Assembly: GCA_028284235.1 (NCBI GenBank) | Contig: JANQSC010000077.1 | Coordinates: forward strand, 1-64,000 | Reading direction: 5' to 3' | DNA length: 64,000 nucleotides | Source of the DNA: Opitutaceae bacterium | GTDB taxonomy: Bacteria; Verrucomicrobiota; Verrucomicrobiia; Opitutales; Opitutaceae | Shown here: one piece after another, positions 35,267 to 42,786 of the stretch | How positions within the stretch are numbered: the first letter of the stretch is position 1 | Layout of the letters: each line of letters opens with the position of its first letter | Translations under genes and position numbers: made by a program | The notes under the pieces: generated by a model | What the model was told of the DNA's origin: nothing | The model's input: the letters and a program-made list of their open reading frames with translations, nothing else | Databases searched by the model: none

Positions 35267-38200
35267 CTAGAAACTCAAATCCGCGCCGAACTGGTAGGTG
35301 CGTCCGAAGTCAGCCCGACGTTTGATCAACGAGCCGTAGACTTCGTCGCCCACATGGTAGCGGATTGAATTCTCGTTAGTGAGGTTCTGAACATTGGCAA
35401 ACACTCGGAGCCGATCGTTAAACCGATACCTCACGTTGGCCCCTAAGCGGAAGTCCGCCTCGTCGAAAATGTCTTTCCATGGCTCGTCGCTATCGCGGCT
35501 CCTCACCCGCTCGGTCCGATAGCGAGCCGAGAGCTGCAAACTGAACTTTCTCGTCTCATAAGCCACCGCGATGTTGCCGATGAAGTCTGTGAGCCCCGGC
35601 AGATCGAACTCCGCTCCATTGTCAATGAACGGCGTGCTCGTCGAGCCGCTGAGCCAGGCCGCGTTCCCGGAGACGTGCACGTCGCTCAAAAACCCCGGGG
35701 CATTGACAAAACCATAGCGACCGGAGATTTCCATGCCCGACAAGTCTGCGTTAGAAACGTTGATACTCTTGTCATAGTCCGTGGTCGCCAGTCCAGTGAG
35801 CGGGTCGATCGCGTTGCCGCCCAGCGCTGTAATGACATCGGGGTCCCCTGTATCCACTCCTACAATAAAATCGGTCATGTCTTTCTTATAGAAGGCGATG
35901 GTCAGATTGCTGTGACTGTTCGGGTACCAACCGAGATTGAAATCGAATTGGTCGGCGATTATCGGATTGAGAAAAGGGTTCCCGCCCTCCGTTTGTATTT
36001 GGTAGGTGTCTGGATCCGCAGCCACCTCGTAGTTGACACCGTTGAGAGTCACGTTCGTAAACGGTCCGGAGTAGCCATCGAGCTCCGCAGCCGCCCGTGT
36101 CGTAAAGTCCCACTCGTTGTTTATCAGCCCATTGGCTTGACCAAAACTGGGCCTGACCTGACCTTTGGAATAGCTAAGTCGAGCGACAACTTCCTCGGTC
36201 GCGTCCCAAACGAAGAATATGCCCGGAAGCACGTTGTCGTAGCTGTGATTGTAAGTCTGGACGTCTGCGGATGAAACCAGTGTTTGCGAGGTGGTTTCGC
36301 CAGGGTTGTCTGGATCAAGGATCTCGATTTCGATCTCGTTTTCCGTCAGCCCAATCGCCGTGTAGTCAGTTTTCTCATACCGAGCCCCGACAATCATCTC
36401 CAACCTTGGGCTAAGATCCACCGACGTCATCAAGTAGGCAGCATCGGTGTCCTCTCCCGCTCCAAAATCCCGGCGAACGTCAGTGGGCTGGAAATCGAGA
36501 GTCTGCCGGATGTCCTCGAGAAAACTTCTCGCCCACTCGATCTCCGGCCATACGGCTCCTCCGGGAATGCCGCCATTGACGTCGAACGCGGTGTCGGGCA
36601 CGAACGTGGGCACTGTTTCAAGCGTACCCGGGTAACCCAACGGCTCTACCACTTCCGCATCGACGTCGCTACTGAACAACTCCCCACGCACAAAGTTGCG
36701 ATCGCGGCTGCGCTGCTTCAAGCCACCCTTGATCTCCCAAGTCCTTTCCCCCATCTCCAATTTCCGCAAGAGATCAACATTGTAGGACAGGATATCATCC
36801 GTGCGGTCCTCCTGGATCGTGCCCAGCTGTCCGAAAACAAAGTCTTCCGGGCCCGGTCGAAAGTCGAAGTCCAGCTCGTCGCGATTATCGTAGTCGCCTT
36901 TCCCCAACACTTGGTATGTGGCGCTGCTCTTGTCCCACCAGGCTTCCACGATTTGATCGCGCTCGAGCCAACGACCCCGATTCGCGGCTGTAGGCATCGA
37001 GGTGTGGTTTTCAGAGTAGTCGACGCCCGTGGAAAGCGTCCATTCGGCATTGCTGCCGAACGTCTTTTCAGTCTCCAAGTGAAGGGCGTAGGTTTCCTCA
37101 GTTGGGCCAAAAAACGCGATCTGCCGCTCCAGATCGACATCCGTAAAGATACCATGCCCGCTCTCGAGAAGGATGGTCTCAGATTCGCTCGCGTCGCGAA
37201 GCTCTACCTCTTGCTGCACGCGAACATCGTCGTCGTGCAACTCTCCATAGATGCCGGAAAGCTGAAGGCTAAAGTCGCTGTCGTTGTCGAAATCGAAAAC
37301 CACAGTGCCGCCAATTCGCTCGCGGCTGCCACGCTCCATTCGTTGGTCGAGTTCGCGGATGTACAGAACCTCTGGGGCTCCCTCTGGATCGTCGGCGGCA
37401 TTCGCATATCGAATTCCGCCACCGGAATCCGAACGCAAGACATCGCCATGAACGGTCCTTTCCGAGTAGCTTATCGCTCCCGCCAATCCGACGCGACCCC
37501 CTGCCGTTTTCCACTGATTGCTGACATTGGCCCGGAGATTCGGGTCCCACTCTCCCGCAAGCTCGCCATAGTTTCCCCGGAGGGAAACTCGACTGATCAG
37601 CGCTGCTGGCCGGCTGAACGCCGAAAGCGGTCTCAAGTCTACATAGGCCCCGAACGAATCAGCATCGGTGTCGAATAGCAAGGTCTTGCCCAACTCCACT
37701 TGCTGGAAAAGGTCGCCTGGGACAACGTCGAGCGCCACCGACCGATCGCCTCCCGAATCAGACGAGCCAAGCTGGGCGCCGTTAACGGTGACTTGAGCGA
37801 AGTCTCGAGGCATGCCGCGAACATGCACGTAGCGCCCCTCCCCCTCCTCGTCGTCGACCGACACGCCTGGCAGGCGAGACAAAGATTCCGCGAGGGTCTG
37901 GTCAGGGAAGTTTCCCACATCATCGGCGGTCAAAATTGAAAAGACCGTCTTCTTTTCTCTTTCCGCCTGGGCAGCCACCGCCAGCTGCTGCCGCAGGCCG
38001 TCTACCACGACCGCGTCGAGTTCGATAATATTCTGGTCGTCGCTCTGAGCCGTCACGCTCGAGGGTGAACCCGCAAAAGCGAGTGTGATCAGCCCCTTGA
38101 ATAGGTTGCCAATCGTCTTGTTAGTTTCGTTCATTGCTGTGGAGTTTTCAGGGTCTTGTTCTGTTCCGAGGGATCGAGGCTCAGGTCGCTGCTTTGTTTT

Positions 38201-38536
38201 TCCCGCGACCGGCTCTTTCGACCGCGTAACTGCGAACGCTCCAGACTCCAAATCCTGCTCGGAAATGAGTTGCGTGCCTTCGAGCATGCGCTCCAGCGCA
38301 TCGTTTGGTAACCACATCCCAACTACCTCCTGTGTCAGAACACCCTTTACGCTATCCGGATCGAAAACAATGCTCGCCCTGGCCTGTTTAGCGAATAGCT
38401 TCAAGGTCTGGCTAGCATCGCCCGCATCCAAATCGAAAGACTGGACATCGGACGCTAAAGATCTTGCGGAGAACATAAGAAGTAAAACCGCCGCAGACAA
38501 AAGCCTTCGCCAAGAAGCATACTGTAAGGCAAACAT
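35267..38536 (-). CDS. TonB-dependent receptor with N-terminal STN domain and internal signal-like segment
   Basis: 1089 residues. Sec signal (to about residue 29, SLAS); STN domain at about 32-105 (FDLDAGDASQTLKLFAKQAR ... GVLTQEVVGMWLPNDALERM). A second signal-like stretch starts at Met135 (MNETNKTIGNLFKGLITLAF, ending VTAQ). Plug: VFSILTADDVGNFPDQTLAE, SRLPGVSVDDEEGEG. The barrel ends RTYQFGADLSF. It should report ligand binding to the FecR encoded upstream and import the ligand. The enzymes downstream (GH28-like, glucuronidase-like, racemase-family) suggest an acidic oligosaccharide. A free STN gene lies 107 bp upstream, so the locus has two STN domains. Confidence 0.93.
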   Translation of the reverse strand: MFALQYASWRRLLSAAVLLLMFSARSLASDVQSFDLDAGDASQTLKLFAKQARASIVFDPDSVKGVLTQEVVGMWLPNDALERMLEGTQLISEQDLESGAFAVTRSKEPVAGKTKQRPEPRSLGTEQDPENSTAMNETNKTIGNLFKGLITLAFAGSPSSVTAQSDDQNIIELDAVVVDGLRQQLAVAAQAEREKKTVFSILTADDVGNFPDQTLAESLSRLPGVSVDDEEGEGRYVHVRGMPRDFAQVTVNGAQLGSSDSGGDRSVALDVVPGDLFQQVELGKTLLFDTDADSFGAYVDLRPLSAFSRPAALISRVSLRGNYGELAGEWDPNLRANVSNQWKTAGGRVGLAGAISYSERTVHGDVLRSDSGGGIRYANAADDPEGAPEVLYIRELDQRMERGSRERIGGTVVFDFDNDSDFSLQLSGIYGELHDDDVRVQQEVELRDASESETILLESGHGIFTDVDLERQIAFFGPTEETYALHLETEKTFGSNAEWTLSTGVDYSENHTSMPTAANRGRWLERDQIVEAWWDKSSATYQVLGKGDYDNRDELDFDFRPGPEDFVFGQLGTIQEDRTDDILSYNVDLLRKLEMGERTWEIKGGLKQRSRDRNFVRGELFSSDVDAEVVEPLGYPGTLETVPTFVPDTAFDVNGGIPGGAVWPEIEWARSFLEDIRQTLDFQPTDVRRDFGAGEDTDAAYLMTSVDLSPRLEMIVGARYEKTDYTAIGLTENEIEIEILDPDNPGETTSQTLVSSADVQTYNHSYDNVLPGIFFVWDATEEVVARLSYSKGQVRPSFGQANGLINNEWDFTTRAAAELDGYSGPFTNVTLNGVNYEVAADPDTYQIQTEGGNPFLNPIIADQFDFNLGWYPNSHSNLTIAFYKKDMTDFIVGVDTGDPDVITALGGNAIDPLTGLATTDYDKSINVSNADLSGMEISGRYGFVNAPGFLSDVHVSGNAAWLSGSTSTPFIDNGAEFDLPGLTDFIGNIAVAYETRKFSLQLSARYRTERVRSRDSDEPWKDIFDEADFRLGANVRYRFNDRLRVFANVQNLTNENSIRYHVGDEVYGSLIKRRADFGRTYQFGADLSF

Positions 38537-38553
38537 GTAGAAAACTGCATATT

Positions 38554-38613
38554 TGCGGCGTCGAACATGAAGTTAGTTTGGGTTGTTCAAAAAGAACAAA
38601 CCGCGACGCCGCA
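38554..38613 (-). promoter_or_regulatory. Two-part stem-loop between free STN gene and receptor gene
   Basis: Outer arms TGCGGCGTCG (38554-38563) and CGACGCCGCA (38604-38613) pair perfectly. An inner hairpin TTGTTC-AAAAA-GAACAA lies at 38583-38599. It occupies more than half of the 107-bp gap, between the STN stop at 38644 and the receptor ATG at 38536. There is no clear T run after it on the minus strand, so attenuation or mRNA processing is as likely as termination. Confidence 0.5.
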
Positions 38614-38643
38614 TTTTCCGTTATAAGAAAATTAGTTTGATAG

Positions 38644-39051
38644 TCATTTTTTAGTTAATACGTGAATTAGTCCATTGCCCATCGCGGTCGTGGCGCGGGG
38701 AAAAGGAACACCAAGAAACGCCTGTGTCTCCTCGTCTCGAATAACTGCGTAGGCCCCCGAATTCGCGTCGAAATCGAGCCTCAAGGGCGTATCTCGAAGC
38801 ATGATACGCAACGCGGACTGCGGATCGAAAAGACCATTTACCTCTCTGGTCCTGACGCCGTCGATACTCTGAGCATCGAAAACGATTTCCACATTCGCCT
38901 GCCGGGCAAACTCCAGGAGCGTGCTCGTGGCTTCTCCTTCCGGAACGTTCAGCGACAGTTTCTTCGCCTCCGAGCAGGCAACGATGAAAAGCGTCACGCA
39001 AAGCCACGCGAAGGCCCAATGCAGAGTGACTGAGGCGCGGTCCAGAGGCAT
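38644..39051 (-). CDS. Free-standing STN-domain protein, probable lipoprotein
   Basis: 135 residues. The hydrophobic N-terminus ends in FIVACSEAKK, which fits a lipobox (I-V-A-C), so lipid attachment at Cys is likely. One STN domain follows (LNVPEGEATSTLLEFARQAN; VEIVFDAQSIDGVRTREVNG; ALRIMLRDTPLRLDFDANSG). No plug or barrel is present. It lies between fecR (89 bp upstream) and the STN-bearing receptor (107 bp downstream). The protein could present a second STN signal to FecR or modulate the receptor; no direct evidence. It is similar in plan to the protein at 18056-18478, which has a Tat-like signal instead. Confidence 0.85.
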   Translation of the reverse strand: MPLDRASVTLHWAFAWLCVTLFIVACSEAKKLSLNVPEGEATSTLLEFARQANVEIVFDAQSIDGVRTREVNGLFDPQSALRIMLRDTPLRLDFDANSGAYAVIRDEETQAFLGVPFPRATTAMGNGLIHVLTKK

Positions 39052-39140
39052 GGCGTGAGTAGCGAGTTTGGAGCTCTCTATCGCCCCGGTTTCTCGGAAT
39101 TTCTGCGTATTGCGCCAGACATGACAAAAAGGCCTCCGAG

Positions 39141-40193
39141 CTAGTTCGCCTCCCGTAAAACGATCTCCCTACTCCCCTGCCACTCCGCCTTCATACCGAA
39201 ACTGGACTCCATCAGACGAACGAATCCTTCCACGTTGTCCGACCAAAACGAGCTGCTCAATCGCATTGTCTCCAACTCGGGATCCCCCAGGACCACTTGG
39301 ATAGGGTTGCTGCGATTGAACTCGTCCACGATGGCGCTCAGCGGGGCCGATTCAAAGTCCAGCAACCGGGGCCGCCAGCGCGTGGCGTCGGCGATTTCCG
39401 AGTCGTCCATCGGCGTCACTTCCACAGACAAGAAGGCGTCGCTCAAATCCACCTTGGCCCGCTGGCCCATTTCCAGAAACGCGTTGCCAACCCCTTGAAT
39501 CGAGTCTTGAGGCAGGCCAATCGGCTTGATATTCACTTTGCCTTCGGTCACGACGACGTTCACCTCGTCCCGCAAAAGCTTGACGCTGAACACCGTTCCC
39601 ACGGCTTGGACATCGACGCCCGCGACGTTAACGACAAACGGGCGAGCGGGATCCTTGGCGACCTCGAAATTGGCCTCTCCTTTCCGGAGATAGACGAGAC
39701 GTCTTTCGGAGGAGTAGGCTACTTCCAAATCGGCTCCGCGATTGATATCCACGCGGGATCCATCATCCAGCATTCGTTGCTCTATGCGAGCCATGAGCTC
39801 TAAGGCCGGCTTGACTTCCAAACCGGAACTCGCTGGTTCCGGCCAAGAGATATACATCGCAACTGCCACGGCAGCGGCGAAGGGGAGAGCCGCGAACCAC
39901 CGTGTCAAACGACGTTTCGCATGGGCTTTCGGAGCCGACGCGCTTTCGGGCGCCAACAGATCTGGGTCAACGCGGGCATGATGCGTGTTGTGCAGTCCCG
40001 CCAAGCGGTCAAATTCACTCCATCCCCACTCGCACAATGCCATAGCCTCCCGGTGGCTTGGATGCCTCGCGAGCCATTCGGTGTAGTCGTCCTGCTCTTG
40101 CGGCGTCAATCCCCGATCCAAACGCAGCGTCCATTCCGCCGCAGCCTTCTCAACGGGCGAGTCTTCATTAAAATTGGGTGTCAGATCGTTCAT
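39141..40193 (-). CDS. FecR-family anti-sigma regulator
   Basis: About 350 residues. The ATG at 40193 overlaps the sigma factor's TGA (ATGA), giving translational coupling; an in-frame start 16 codons upstream lies inside the sigma gene and is unlikely. Segments: cytoplasmic DUF4880-like VEKAAAEWTLRLDRGLTPQE ... WLARHPSHREAM; a transmembrane helix WFAALPFAAAVAVAMYISW; the FecR domain (RMLDDGSRVDINRGADLEVA; FVVNVAGVDVQAVGTVFSV); and a C-terminal STN-like segment (APLSAIVDEFNRSNPIQVVL). It is expected to hold or activate the sigma factor at 40190-40732 according to the state of the receptor at 35267. Confidence 0.93.
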   Translation of the reverse strand: MNDLTPNFNEDSPVEKAAAEWTLRLDRGLTPQEQDDYTEWLARHPSHREAMALCEWGWSEFDRLAGLHNTHHARVDPDLLAPESASAPKAHAKRRLTRWFAALPFAAAVAVAMYISWPEPASSGLEVKPALELMARIEQRMLDDGSRVDINRGADLEVAYSSERRLVYLRKGEANFEVAKDPARPFVVNVAGVDVQAVGTVFSVKLLRDEVNVVVTEGKVNIKPIGLPQDSIQGVGNAFLEMGQRAKVDLSDAFLSVEVTPMDDSEIADATRWRPRLLDFESAPLSAIVDEFNRSNPIQVVLGDPELETMRLSSSFWSDNVEGFVRLMESSFGMKAEWQGSREIVLREAN

Positions 40194-40732
40194 TTTACAA
40201 ATCGAGCCGTGTATCCGTTTCGACGGAAGTATGCGATGCACTTGCGCAGGCCGATACTGCCCTGCGCCTCGACAGTGTGCACTGAGATACCAAGTTTTTC
40301 AGCCACCTCTTTCTGAGACAAACCGTAAATCTTGCGCAACGTCACGACCTGGCGACAACGCTCCGGCAACGACTGGATCGCCTGGATCAGATGTTGCAAC
40401 TCCTCCTTGAGAGCCGCCGACTCCGGCGGGCTGTTGACCTCGTCCACGATGCTCAGCGGGTCCAGTTCCTCCGCTCCCTCCGGGCGTTCATAGCGAAGAT
40501 GCCTTATTTGGTTCAAGGCTAGGTTGCGCGAGACCACAAAGAGATAGGCTCGCGGATTGGCGACCGGCCCGGACTCGTGAATTTTCAGCAGGCGGGAGAA
40601 CGCCTCCTGCACAAGGTCGCTCACCTCCCGAACCATGGGGAAACGAGCCTTGAGCCACGCTCTGAGGTCGTCCTCGTGAGGCAACACCTCATCGACGAAC
40701 CAGCGGGCGTGCTCCTTTTCCCTGTCTTTCAT
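40190..40732 (-). CDS. ECF RNA polymerase sigma factor (FecI-like)
   Basis: 180 residues with ECF regions 2 and 4: EVSDLVQEAFSRLLKIHESG and PRAYLFVVSRNLALNQIRHL, then AIQSLPERCRQVVTLRKIYG and LSQKEVAEKLGISVHTVEAQ. The stop overlaps the fecR start by 4 nt. It is the first gene of the second signalling locus (sigma, fecR, free STN, receptor, three enzyme genes). Upstream, 40733-40860 is ordinary A/T-rich promoter-like sequence, and beyond that lie a gene fragment and repeats. Confidence 0.94.
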   Translation of the reverse strand: MKDREKEHARWFVDEVLPHEDDLRAWLKARFPMVREVSDLVQEAFSRLLKIHESGPVANPRAYLFVVSRNLALNQIRHLRYERPEGAEELDPLSIVDEVNSPPESAALKEELQHLIQAIQSLPERCRQVVTLRKIYGLSQKEVAEKLGISVHTVEAQGSIGLRKCIAYFRRNGYTARFVK

Positions 40733-40868
40733 GGTTGCGCTAGGCGGTCAGATTACAACTCCGCCACTATAACAACACCCCAATAAGCAAAACCATTAAA
40801 AAAAGTTCGCAAAAAATTCCTCCCTACGCCGCCTTCTACAGCGATTTACGCTAAGTCTCACAACCATT

Positions 40869-40916
40869 GGCTTCCAAGACCTCGTCGTCGCCAGCGAAAC
40901 CTTCCGAACGAAGTAA
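40869..40916 (+). pseudogene. Remnant of a DUF1592 gene 3' end
   Basis: Reads GFQDLVVASETFRTK then a TAA stop. The DUF1592 gene at 27158-29863 ends GFQDLVLALVASETFRTK then TAG, and the nucleotide match is nearly exact apart from a 9-nt deletion and two substitutions. No coding sequence continues upstream. This is a stranded gene tail about 11 kb from its match, just ahead of the repeat elements. Confidence 0.75.
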
Positions 40917-40940
40917 GCGAAGAGCTTTCGGTATGTTTTA

Positions 40941-41034
40941 ACAGGATGCGCTCTCCCGCTAAGCGGGATCGCTTGCAGGATCGCTCAACGAGCGAACAGG
41001 ATTCTTAGGGTAGGGACGGACCGCCGGGCCGTCC
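40941..41034. repeat. Hairpin chain related to 20780-20975
   Basis: Stems CCCGCTAAGCGGG, CGCTCAACGAGCG and GGACGGACCGCCGGGCCGTCC are joined by CAGGAT-type linkers: AACAGGAT, GCAGGATC, then AACAGGATTCTTAGGG. The linkers match those between 20835 and 20880. It lies directly upstream of modular repeat copy 2. Confidence 0.5.
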
Positions 41035-41073
41035 GATCCATCGATATTCTCCTCGACTGGTTTCTCAATTTAC

Positions 41074-41380
41074 TCGCGTCAGTCAAAGAAACCTTATCGG
41101 CTCCGAAGGAGACGCCTATTTGTCACCGCTAAGCGGAGACATCCTAGCGCAGCGATGACAATAATTTTCCGTCATCGCCCCGACATGGTCGGGGCTAGGA
41201 GTCCCGTCGATGACGGGCCAATAAGGATCCCCGCTTGGCGGGGAAATAAGGTGAGCGCCTTGTATCAAAGAGAATTCCCACGTTTCGTAGCCTGTCTCGG
41301 CGAAGTTCAGCCTTGCTGAACGTAGACGGACGAAAACCCATCGCATCGAAGATGCGCCAGGCCGCAGGCCGATGTTACCT
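41074..41380 (+). repeat. Modular hairpin-chain repeat, copy 2
   Basis: Starts TCGCGTCAGTCAAAGAAACC, then TTATCGG, the CTCCGAAGGAG hairpin and ACGCCTATTTGTC. Stems follow: GTCACCGC/GCGGAGAC, GATGAC/GTCATC, CCCCGACatggTCGGGG, CCCGTCGATGACGGG and CCCCGCTTGGCGGGG followed by AAATAAGG. It ends with AAAACCCATCGCATCGAAG and the GGCC-GGCC hairpin before GATGTTA. It lies 5' of the endonuclease/phosphatase-family gene and in the same orientation as copy 3, which follows that gene. Confidence 0.75.
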
Positions 41381-41484
41381 CACCCCCGCAACAGTTTCAC
41401 CGGGTTTGCCTTTGCATGAGGTACGGTCAATTGTACCCTACTCGTTCCACCTCTCGTTTCAACTCGATCGTTATCCGAAACCCA

Positions 41485-42375
41485 ATGAAATTCGCTATCC
41501 ACTTCTTCTATGTACTTGTCGCTGCATTTATACTGAACGCTCACACAAATGCCGCGGAGGACCCCGCTTCCGCGTCATTGAACGTCGTCAGTTTCAACAT
41601 TCGCATCGACAACCCCAAAGACGGCGTGAACGCCTGGCCAAACCGAAAGGAGAACGTCGTCGCCCTAATCCGTTTTCACAAGACGGACATAGTCGGAATG
41701 CAGGAAGTGCGACCGGTGCAAATCGATGATCTCGAATCCGCCCTGCCCGACTATCACTGGTACGGGGTCGGTCAAAACGACGGCAAGCGCCCCGGGGACG
41801 GTTCCCACAACGCCATCTTCTACCGAAAGGATAGATTCAAATCTTTGGAAGAGGGCGCCTTCTGGTGTTCCCAAACTCCGGATACGCCTTCCCTCGGATG
41901 GGACGCCACCAACCGCCGCACGGTCAGTTGGATAAAGTTCGAAGACCGCCAAACCGGGCGCGTGTTCTTCGTATTCAACACGCACCTCAGCCATGTGAGC
42001 ACAACCGCCCGGGAAGGCTCCACCAAACTAATCCGAGAGCGGATCGACCAGATCGTTGGACCAAACCCGCCGCCCGTCATCGTCACCGGCGACTTCAACA
42101 CCGGCCCCCATACGGAAGCCTACGCCACCATGACATCGACGGACGCGGGGGACATTCGCCTGTTCGACGCCGCGGAACAATCCGAAACCGGGCGATACGG
42201 CCCGACCGGCACCTCCAACCGATTCGAAATCACGACGGTGCGAGAGTACCCAATCGACTACATCTTCGTCAGCGATCCCATAACGGTGAAACGATTCGGA
42301 GTCCTATCGGACTCTTTCGACGGCAGACTGCCCTCCGACCACTACCCCGTCCTCGCGGAAATCCAATTTCGTTAG
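41485..42375 (+). CDS. Secreted endonuclease/exonuclease/phosphatase-family protein
   Basis: About 296 residues from the ATG at 41485, which gives a clean Sec signal (MKFAIHFFYVLVAAFILNAH...NAA); the in-frame ATG at 41416 would put 23 residues before it. DNase I-like fold motifs are all present: VVSFNIR (Asn), VGMQEVR (metal Glu), FNTHLSH (His), VTGDFNTGP, YPIDYIFVS and the terminal SDHYPV. Secreted members act on phosphodiesters or phospholipid and inositol phosphates; the substrate is unknown. It is a lone plus-strand gene between two direct copies of a roughly 300-bp repeat and next to a gene fragment, so it may have arrived with them. Confidence 0.9.
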   Translation: MKFAIHFFYVLVAAFILNAHTNAAEDPASASLNVVSFNIRIDNPKDGVNAWPNRKENVVALIRFHKTDIVGMQEVRPVQIDDLESALPDYHWYGVGQNDGKRPGDGSHNAIFYRKDRFKSLEEGAFWCSQTPDTPSLGWDATNRRTVSWIKFEDRQTGRVFFVFNTHLSHVSTTAREGSTKLIRERIDQIVGPNPPPVIVTGDFNTGPHTEAYATMTSTDAGDIRLFDAAEQSETGRYGPTGTSNRFEITTVREYPIDYIFVSDPITVKRFGVLSDSFDGRLPSDHYPVLAEIQFR

Positions 42376-42382
42376 AATTCAT

Positions 42383-42677
42383 TCGCGTCAGTCAAAGAAA
42401 CCTTAACGGCTCCGAAGGAGACGCCTATTTGTCCGCAGAACATCCTAGCCCCGACCGTGTCGGGGCTAGGAGTCCCGTCGATGACGGGCCAATAGGATCC
42501 CCGGCGAGCCGGGGAAATAAGGTTAGCGCCTTGTGTTTGACATACCCATTTTTCGCGCGGCGAAAACCCATCGCGACGAAGGAGCGTAAGGCCAACGGCC
42601 GATGTTAAAACACCGCTGCGCTAGTCCCGTCTTCGCCGGGAATGGGTGTCTCTGCTTCTGCTATGCAGAGACAATGG
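42383..42677 (+). repeat. Modular hairpin-chain repeat, copy 3
   Basis: Starts 8 nt after the preceding stop codon with TCGCGTCAGTCAAAGAAACC. It contains the CTCCGAAGGAG hairpin, a shortened first stem, TAGCCCCGACcgTGTCGGGGCTA, CCCGTCGATGACGGG, CCCCGGCGAGCCGGGG followed by AAATAAGG, and then a full B module. In that module ACCCATT and a later AATGGGT can pair over about 100 nt around AAAACCCATCG and GGCC-GGCC hairpins. It ends with a TCTCTGC...GCAGAGA hairpin and CAATGG. Confidence 0.75.
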
Positions 42678-42696
42678 GCGTGACGTTTGCAATTGT

Positions 42697-42727
42697 AATC
42701 CCGGCAGGCGTTTCGCCTACCGGGATT
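42697..42727. terminator. Strong hairpin, possible terminator
   Basis: AATCCCGGCAGGCG-TTT-CGCCTACCGGGATT is a 14-bp stem with one mismatch. It lies between the plus-strand phosphatase-family gene and the minus-strand beta-helix gene (stop at 42787), where it could end either transcript. No long T run follows on either strand. Confidence 0.4.
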
Positions 42728-42786
42728 GGTATGCCATTCGAGAGCGAATCGCCGCGCGCTATCGACAATGCATCGAGCGATCGCTG

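Noticed and set aside
41074..42677. Integron cassette with attC sites
   Set aside because: The flanking repeats are hairpin-rich, but no consistent core site (GTTRRRY) or integrase gene was seen.
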